DNA of 64,000 nt from Pteria penguin (taxonomy: Eukaryota; Mollusca; Bivalvia; Pterioida; Pteriidae), in assembly GCA_035048485.1 (NCBI GenBank), contig CM068590.1, positions 1,798,001 to 1,862,000 on the forward strand, read 5' to 3'. Under the pieces are notes generated by a model. That model was not told the DNA's origin, made no database searches, and saw only the letters and a program-made list of their open reading frames with translations. The translations under genes and the position numbers were made by a program. This document shows, in pieces, positions 62,401-64,000 of this stretch. Each line of letters begins with the position of its first letter. Position 1 is the first letter of the stretch.

Positions 62401-64000
62401 TGTAAAGATCTCAATCTCTGTGCGATGCATTGGGCAGATGACACCACTATATAAACGCAACAACTGCAAAGATCTCAATCTCTGTGCGATGCATTGGGCA
62501 GATGACACCACTATATAAACACAACAACTGCAAAGATCTCAATCTCTGTGCGATGCATTGGGCAGATGACACCACTATATAAACGCAACAACTGCAAAGA
62601 TCTCAATCTCTGTGCTATGCATTGGGCAGATGGCGCCACCATATAAACAACAATCTTGGTGTGACATAAAACAAGAATCAATCAAACAAATTTACAAAAG
62701 TAACTACGGCTGTCCTAACGAGACAAAATCCTACATGGCAACATAATTTAAACATACAATATTATCCCGAGATACATCACTGTTATAAGTGTAATGGATA
62801 TCTCACTTGTACATTCTGAGAAATTCACTTTGTTAAACTTCTTAACTGGACAGACGGACGGACAGGTGGACGGACAGATGAACAGACGTACAGGGTGATT
62901 CCTTAATACTACTCCAAAATATGTATTAACCTTTTTCACTTTGGAAAGTAATGAAAACTGGAACATATGAGTGTACTGAGAATGTTCATTCCTGACATTG
63001 CGATGCATAATTTTCAATGCTTAATTCATTAATATGATTCAATGATCAAAGTCTAACCAAACAAGTGGGCTAGCTTGAATATCACTCTATTAGCTCAATG
63101 CAAAAGACATTAGAAATGTGACCACTGAATTTAAACAAAAGAACATTTCTGAAATAAGCACACCATTGAACTATGGTTAATAACTCATCTTGTAAAGTAA
63201 ATAGATATTTTATTTAAATATCTATTTACTTTACAAGATGAGTTATTAACCATAGTTCTTTTTTGAAACTTCCAACATTATCATGATATTATCTATATCA
63301 TGATAATGTTGGAAGTTTCAAAAAAGAAATATTTTGAACTTTTAGAGAAATCAATAGTTTTGTTTTCCAAGTCCATGTCAGCATCCGCGTACTAGTTTTA
63401 ATGTGGGCCCCAAACATCAAAGCAGAATTCACTCACCTCCCCTGACTTTTTCTCGTCATCTACAGCGGCCATGAGGCTAGGATGAATGGCCGTACCGTCT
63501 TTCCGTATAACACTGGCAAACTCTTCATTCTCAAACATATTCAATTCTTGCTCACTAAAATATAAAACAAAAAAACTGATTAATCAACAACACATTCTGT
63601 TTTTCTTAACATTCGGTTATTCTTAACATTTGGTTATTCTTAAATAATTAATAAGTGAAGAAGTGGTGCTATCATAGAACTTTGACAGAGAGCATCTTCA
63701 TGAATCCACCACACATAATTACTGGATCTTAAGTGTTACCTTGAAATAATATGCCTCACTTTTTCAAATTCATCTGGTCCAATGAATTTCATTGAAAACC
63801 CCTCAGATCCCTTATTGTCACTACCGACATCTATACCTACCCAGCATCCCTCATTCTCACTACAGACATCTATACCTACCCAGCATCCCTCATTCTCACT
63901 ACCGACATCTATACCTACCCAGCATCCCTCATTCTCACTACAGACATCTATACCTACCCAGCATCCCTCATTCTCACTACAGACATCTATACCTACCCAG
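44382..64000 (-). CDS. Multi-exon host gene, function unknown (3' part)
   Basis: Eight consecutive exons were found by reading splice sites and frame together: 64000-63740, 63554-63437, 60216-60093, 58802-58724, 57736-57697, 55889-55823, 52865-52708 and 51803-51712, with a possible exon at 50976-50924 and a terminal exon at 44480-44382. All eight junctions keep phase, which is hard to get by chance. The protein has a 13-residue tandem repeat at the window edge, an acidic stretch (FEYDDIGMGESDDEVGDDET), a basic stretch (GRRTKGLRKSRITI) and then a helical, charged, coiled-coil-like C-terminal half. No catalytic motif, signal peptide or membrane segment is visible. I do not recognise the family. 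The 5' end lies beyond the window. Introns are filled with SINEs, MITEs and minisatellites. Confidence 0.75.
44526..44552. repeat. (GA)n microsatellite
   Basis: GAGAGAGAGA run with one AAGC interruption, about 70 bp from the acceptor of the terminal exon, within the intron. Confidence 0.85.
45226..45552. mobile_element. MITE with ~55-bp inverted ends
   Basis: Left arm includes AGTTTTCGAATGCATGAAAT and ACTTCCCTTTTCTGCCAT; the right arm is its near-complement (ATGGCGGGAAAGGGAAGTAA, ACATTCGAAAACTGTC). Interior ~215 bp is unassigned. It is intronic to the minus-strand gene. Confidence 0.65.
45835..46018. mobile_element. MITE with ~50-bp inverted ends
   Basis: Left arm GACCCTTTCACATTAACCTG then GGCCTAATGTTTGGTAGG; right arm is its near-complement, ending TTAACGCGAAAGAGTC. 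About 184 bp in total, no coding capacity. Confidence 0.65.
46019..47339. other. Intronic sequence, no exon found
   Basis: A GAGGATAAGAACAAT repeat (three copies) at 46592-46640. No splice-flanked frame in the expected phase was found on the minus strand. Confidence 0.35.
47340..48735. repeat. Compound minisatellite, 46 + 35 bp units
   Basis: Two related units share GGATAATCCATCAAATGATA: a long one ending GAGAGGGGACAGAGAG plus TGGTCAA or AGTCAA (~46 bp), and a short one ending ATAGAGGACAAG (~35 bp). From 47905 to 48610 they alternate regularly as an 81-bp higher-order unit; the left part is mostly long units. Plus-strand frames here are open because 81 is divisible by three. Confidence 0.9.
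48736..49144. other. Intronic gap with a short ATCCACTGACCAAC repeat
   Basis: Three copies of ACCAACATCCACT(G/A) at 48763-48812. No exon found. Confidence 0.4.
49145..49990. repeat. 33-bp polypyrimidine minisatellite
   Basis: About 18-20 copies of CCCTATCTCTCTTTCCTCCC plus TTCTCTTCCTTTT to about 49800, then degenerate C/T-rich sequence. One strand is almost entirely pyrimidine for over 800 bp, so it can form triplex (H-DNA) structures in principle. It lies in an intron of the minus-strand gene, so the transcript carries the purine strand. Confidence 0.95.
49991..50489. other. Intronic sequence, no feature
   Basis: AT-rich. CTTCTGATTGGTCCAGCACC and TTTTGATTGGTCCATCTC are two weak copies of a DATTGGTCC-type motif. 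No exon found. Confidence 0.35.
50490..50785. mobile_element. MITE, TTTCCTGTAACA family, copy 2
   Basis: Starts TATGTTTCCTGTAACATGAC with subterminal TGACCTAATTTTT, and ends GACCCTAATTTTTATC...TTTCAGGAAACATA. The right half, including the A tract before GATCAAATCAACTTATTGAC, matches copy 1 at 38848-38962. Confidence 0.7.
50924..50976 (-). CDS. Possible 53-bp exon of the multi-exon gene
   Basis: Acceptor GTTATGTGTCAG, then a frame in the required phase reading IAMQNGDVSNQDNQFLS, then donor CAG/GTGTAT. It accepts phase 2 from the upstream exon and leaves phase 1. Leaving phase 1 does not fit the protein-like frame of the terminal exon, so a further exon would be needed. Confidence 0.4.
50995..51390. 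repeat. ~70-bp tandem repeat, about 5.5 copies
   Basis: The unit has CTGTCTGTCTGTCCATCC then GTCCATCTGAACAGTTTTCA and GACTTTCTTTTCTCCTATCT. Copy-length differences come from the number of CTGT units inside, a microsatellite nested in a minisatellite. The array lies immediately right of a possible exon. Confidence 0.9.
51712..51803 (-). CDS. Exon of the multi-exon gene (YLGGAFSKLEAQW)
   Basis: Acceptor TATGTTTTCAG, phase 0 entry, 92 bp reading YLGGAFSKLEAQWRANNLQQ and on to SLNSF, donor CAG/GTCAGT leaving phase 2. Polar, Gln-rich and probably helical. Confidence 0.7.
51769..51975 (-). repeat. Tandem duplication of an exon start (three ~83-bp copies)
   Basis: Copy 1 is the 5' half of the exon at 51803. 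Copy 2 (about 51852-51902) keeps an acceptor (TCTTTACAG/C at 51888-51887) and a frame LLDGAYSKLEAQ, followed directly by a donor-like GTATGT. Copy 3 (about 51936-51975) is degenerate, keeping GAAGGCACAATG. Copy 2 could be an alternative mini-exon or a decoy. Confidence 0.6.
52170..52441 (-). mobile_element. tRNA-SINE (family 1), nearly complete
   Basis: Minus-strand copy with head GGCCACACCAGC (A-box side), GTAATTGAATCCAGAACC (B-box side), the core GTGAGGGATCTTTAACTTGC and tail-side TATTAGGTCACTCCATGATT. It is intronic. Confidence 0.75.
52708..52865 (-). CDS. Exon of the multi-exon gene (ERIKDVKPP...)
   Basis: Acceptor ATTAAAATTTTAG, 158 bp entering in phase 1 and leaving in phase 0, donor GAG/GTAAAA. 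It reads ERIKDVKPPCRKFVNLLDNP, then MKEIRMYLTKLRLNPEKMEK. Charged and probably alpha-helical; no named domain recognised. Confidence 0.8.
52866..53720. other. Intron, no feature recognised
   Basis: Low-complexity GACAGATGGACAAACAAACA at 52960-52982 and an ATT run near 53505. No exon found. Confidence 0.4.
53721..54115. repeat. 32-bp array carrying twelve TGACGTCA (CRE) sites
   Basis: Unit GGGTATCGTGACGTCACAAA then TCAGAGACTGCA, twelve copies. TGACGTCA starts at 53728 and recurs every 32 bp to 54080 without any shift. One unit has ATGACGTCA in place of GTGACGTCA, and the CRE itself is unchanged in all twelve. The last copy loses the site (TATCGTGAATATG). TGACGTCA is the palindromic consensus for CREB/ATF bZIP factors. 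The array is in an intron of the minus-strand gene. Confidence 0.9.
54116..55184. repeat. Intron with a dispersed repeat (54715-54980)
   Basis: 54715-54980 is a third member of the family at 41233 and 42525, with CATTGTCAAGGTCATTGCCC, a CAAACAAACAGACC tract and GGAGGCATAAAA at the end. Elsewhere no exon is seen. Confidence 0.5.
55185..55410. mobile_element. MITE, GGGGCCTTATTCACAAA type
   Basis: Inverted ends GGGGCCTTATTCACAAAGAA and, from the right, GGGGTCTTATTCACAAACTT, each followed by AAGTCTAAGTCTAAG. 226 bp, no coding capacity. I recall similar elements from several animal genomes. Confidence 0.75.
55823..55889 (-). CDS. Exon of the multi-exon gene (KKSTWDTGRSM...)
   Basis: 67 bp reading TKKSTWDTGRSMRYNQDAQR then QE, donor AAG/GTGTGT. 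Two AGs four bases apart (GCAGACAG) offer tandem acceptors. Only use of the second keeps the downstream frame open; use of the first adds four bases and leads to a stop in the next exon. Confidence 0.75.
55973..56135. mobile_element. MITE, ACAGTAAAACCTG type, TA flanks
   Basis: Inverted ends ACAGTAAAACCTG and, from the right, ACAGTCAAACCTG, flanked by TA on both sides, with inner GGTCACCTCTATATA/AGGTCA-type repeats. TA duplication suggests a Tc1/mariner-type or similar mobiliser. Confidence 0.65.
56136..57257. other. Intron, no feature recognised
   Basis: A short GA run at about 56792-56812. No exon found in the required phase. Confidence 0.4.
57258..57418. mobile_element. MITE with ~35-bp inverted ends
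   Basis: AGAAATAACAACTACCTAGC at the left and its near-complement GCTAGGTAGTTGTTATTTCT at the right are exact over 20 bp; weaker pairing continues inward. About 160 bp. Confidence 0.75.
57555..57715. repeat. 31-bp repeat duplicating a 5' splice site
   Basis: Unit (plus strand) GGCATACCTGAGTAGGAATG plus TCAGTAGGCAT, about five copies. On the minus strand each unit reads CCTACTCAG/GTATGCC, the same exon end and donor as the exon at 57736-57697. Donor positions fall at 57697, 57666, 57635, 57604 and 57573. Confidence 0.8.
57697..57736 (-). CDS. 40-bp micro-exon of the multi-exon gene
   Basis: Acceptor CCATGTTCCATAG, then a frame in phase reading ARQVIILQNIPTQ, donor CAG/GTATGC. It enters phase 2 and leaves phase 0, joining the exons at 58724 and 55889 correctly. 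It is the leftmost possible copy of a repeated donor. Confidence 0.65.
57890..58680. repeat. 161-bp tandem repeat with GACGGACGG tail
   Basis: About 4.4 copies at exact 161-bp spacing (CCAAGTTTTAATCCAATACC at 57890, 58051, 58212, 58373), the last interval shorter. The unit contains AAGGGCCATAACTCTGGCAA. It ends in GGATGGACAGACGGACGGAC and CATCTTACGATGGGCATATA. This looks like an interspersed element whose body was amplified, resembling the element at 33031-33765. Confidence 0.85.
58724..58802 (-). CDS. Exon of the multi-exon gene (RRTKGLRKSRITI...)
   Basis: Acceptor GTTTTTCTAG, 79 bp reading GRRTKGLRKSRITIDPQAIL then LDAPDF, donor GA/GTAAGA. It enters phase 1 and leaves phase 2. The basic start could serve as a nuclear localisation signal; this is a guess. 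Confidence 0.8.
58803..59269. other. Intron, no feature recognised
   Basis: A loose ~110-bp duplication is visible (TTATTATAATAAGATCTGTA at 59052 and TTATTATAATATGATCTGTT at 59191). No exon. Confidence 0.4.
59270..59432 (-). mobile_element. tRNA-SINE (family 1), 3' truncated
   Basis: Minus-strand copy with a clear head: GCCGGCGTAGCCTAGTGGTA (A-box side) and GGGTTCCAGTCC-type B box, then the core up to GATCTTTAACGTGCC. The tail is missing. Confidence 0.75.
59433..60092. other. Intron with a dispersed repeat
   Basis: 59578-59645 is a reversed member of the GAGGTGAGACC family. 59995-60090 has two copies of a unit with ACCTACATGTACTCAG. No exon. Confidence 0.45.
60093..60216 (-). CDS. Exon of the multi-exon gene (acidic segment)
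   Basis: Acceptor AATATTTTCAG, 124 bp reading ISRPVPRLQALTVETELSF, then an acidic run EYDDIGMGESDDEVGDDE, donor CTTG/GTACAG. It enters phase 0 and leaves phase 1. Confidence 0.8.
60318..62690 (+). mobile_element. tRNA-SINE (family 1) swollen by an internal satellite
   Basis: The left 160 bp match the SINE head and core (CATGCTTGGCTCTTGACCAA; AAAGATCCTTCACTGCCTCG). The right 40 bp match the SINE 3' end (GGTGTGACATAAAACAAGAA then TCAATCAAACAAA). The 2.1 kb between are a tandem array of the SINE's own central region. Compared with the copy at 35225-35508, the boundaries fall at CTGCAAAGGTCTAAAG and CACCATCTACATGAAA. Confidence 0.8.
60477..62650. repeat. 64-bp satellite, 34 copies, derived from a SINE core
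   Basis: Unit CAACTGCAAAGATCTCAATC, TCTGTGCGATGCATTGGGCA, GATGACACCACTATATAAAC, ACAA. Spacing is exactly 64 bp. The edge copies (60477-60610 and 62290-62640) keep SINE-like bases (CATCGGACAGATG, GCGCCACCATATAA), while the middle is homogenised. Each unit holds GGTGTCATC/ACCACTATATAAA and a GATGCAT. Confidence 0.95.
62691..63167. other. Intron, short GACGGACAG tract
   Basis: ACTGGACAGACGGACGGACA at 62846 is a further copy of the GACGGACGG tail. No exon found. Confidence 0.4.
63168..63258. repeat. Perfect 43-bp inverted repeat, 5-base loop
   Basis: Arms 63168-63210 and 63216-63258 are exact complements around TATTT. The outer end of the arm is GAACTATGGTTAATAACTCA. It lies in an intron, ~180 bp from an exon. 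Confidence 0.9.
63258..63326. repeat. Perfect 32-bp inverted repeat, 5-base loop
   Basis: Arms 63258-63289 and 63295-63326 are exact complements around TATCT. It begins on the last base of the preceding 43-bp inverted repeat, so two perfect hairpins abut. Confidence 0.9.
63437..63554 (-). CDS. Exon of the multi-exon gene (EQELNMFENEEF...)
   Basis: Acceptor TTTATATTTTAG, 118 bp reading EQELNMFENEEFASVIRKDG then TAIHPSLMAAVDDEKKSGE, donor GAG/GTGAGT. It enters phase 2 and leaves phase 0. Confidence 0.85.
63740..64000 (-). CDS. Exon of the multi-exon gene with 13-residue repeats (partial)
   Basis: Open from the window edge to the donor AAG/GTAACA. It starts with about 4.5 copies of WVGIDVCSENEGC and ends GFSMKFIGPDEFEKVRHIIS. 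The 39-bp DNA repeat is in frame, and the frame continues smoothly into the non-repeat part. No splice acceptor is visible at the repeat/non-repeat border, which favours coding repeats. The start of the exon is outside the window. Confidence 0.65.
63822..64000. repeat. 39-bp tandem repeat inside coding sequence
   Basis: Plus-strand unit CTACCCAGCATCCCTCATTC plus TCACTACAGACATCTATAC, continuing past the window edge. Two variants (ACAGAC and ACCGAC) alternate, changing Cys to Gly in the encoded repeat. Confidence 0.85.

Overview
Organism. The window is eukaryotic nuclear DNA: AT-rich, with spliced exons, tRNA-derived SINEs, MITE-like inverted-repeat elements, Penelope-type reverse transcriptase remnants and many minisatellites. 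There are no bacterial operons. Several B-box/NHL (TRIM2/3-like) gene copies, reverse transcriptase and repeat sequences of a kind I associate with molluscs, and the mix of repeats suggest a bivalve or other lophotrochozoan. That assignment is an inference.

Layout. 0.2-1.5 kb (minus): a broken gene with two PC4-like domains, split by a hAT-type element with an 8-bp target duplication, with a TATA box and repeated AGGTCA motifs upstream. 2.2-9.8 kb: two head-to-tail copies of a ~3.6-kb element with long inverted arms; copy 1 has a 9-bp target duplication. 10.5-13.8 kb: small hAT-like MITEs and minisatellites of 31 and 28 bp. 14.9-16.6 kb: a B-box/NHL pseudogene. 17-23.5 kb: SINEs, retroelement 3' ends and a 553-bp tandem duplication. 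24.6-26.2 kb: the one intact B-box/NHL gene. 27.9-32.6 kb: a CT/CA tract and a ~90-copy array of a 42-bp satellite. 35.9-37.3 kb: a third, badly damaged B-box/NHL copy. 37.4-39.5 kb: a Penelope-type reverse transcriptase pseudogene carrying a MITE. 39.5-41.0 kb: two broken genes, a zinc finger plus P-loop ATPase and a zinc finger plus acidic protein. 43-49.8 kb: more tandem arrays. 44.4-64 kb (minus): a multi-exon host gene whose introns hold most of the remaining minisatellites, MITEs and SINEs.

How the parts relate. The three B-box/NHL loci share flanking sequence that is also the 3' part of the reverse transcriptase elements, so gene copies and retroelement pieces seem to have spread together. 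In the 44-64 kb gene, eight consecutive exons join with matching codon phases, which strongly supports a real gene; I cannot name it. Three of its tandem arrays touch function or suggest it: one repeats a splice donor, one encodes a 13-residue protein repeat, and one places twelve TGACGTCA sites at exactly 32-bp spacing in an intron. A further intronic array is a SINE segment amplified into a 64-bp satellite inside one SINE copy.
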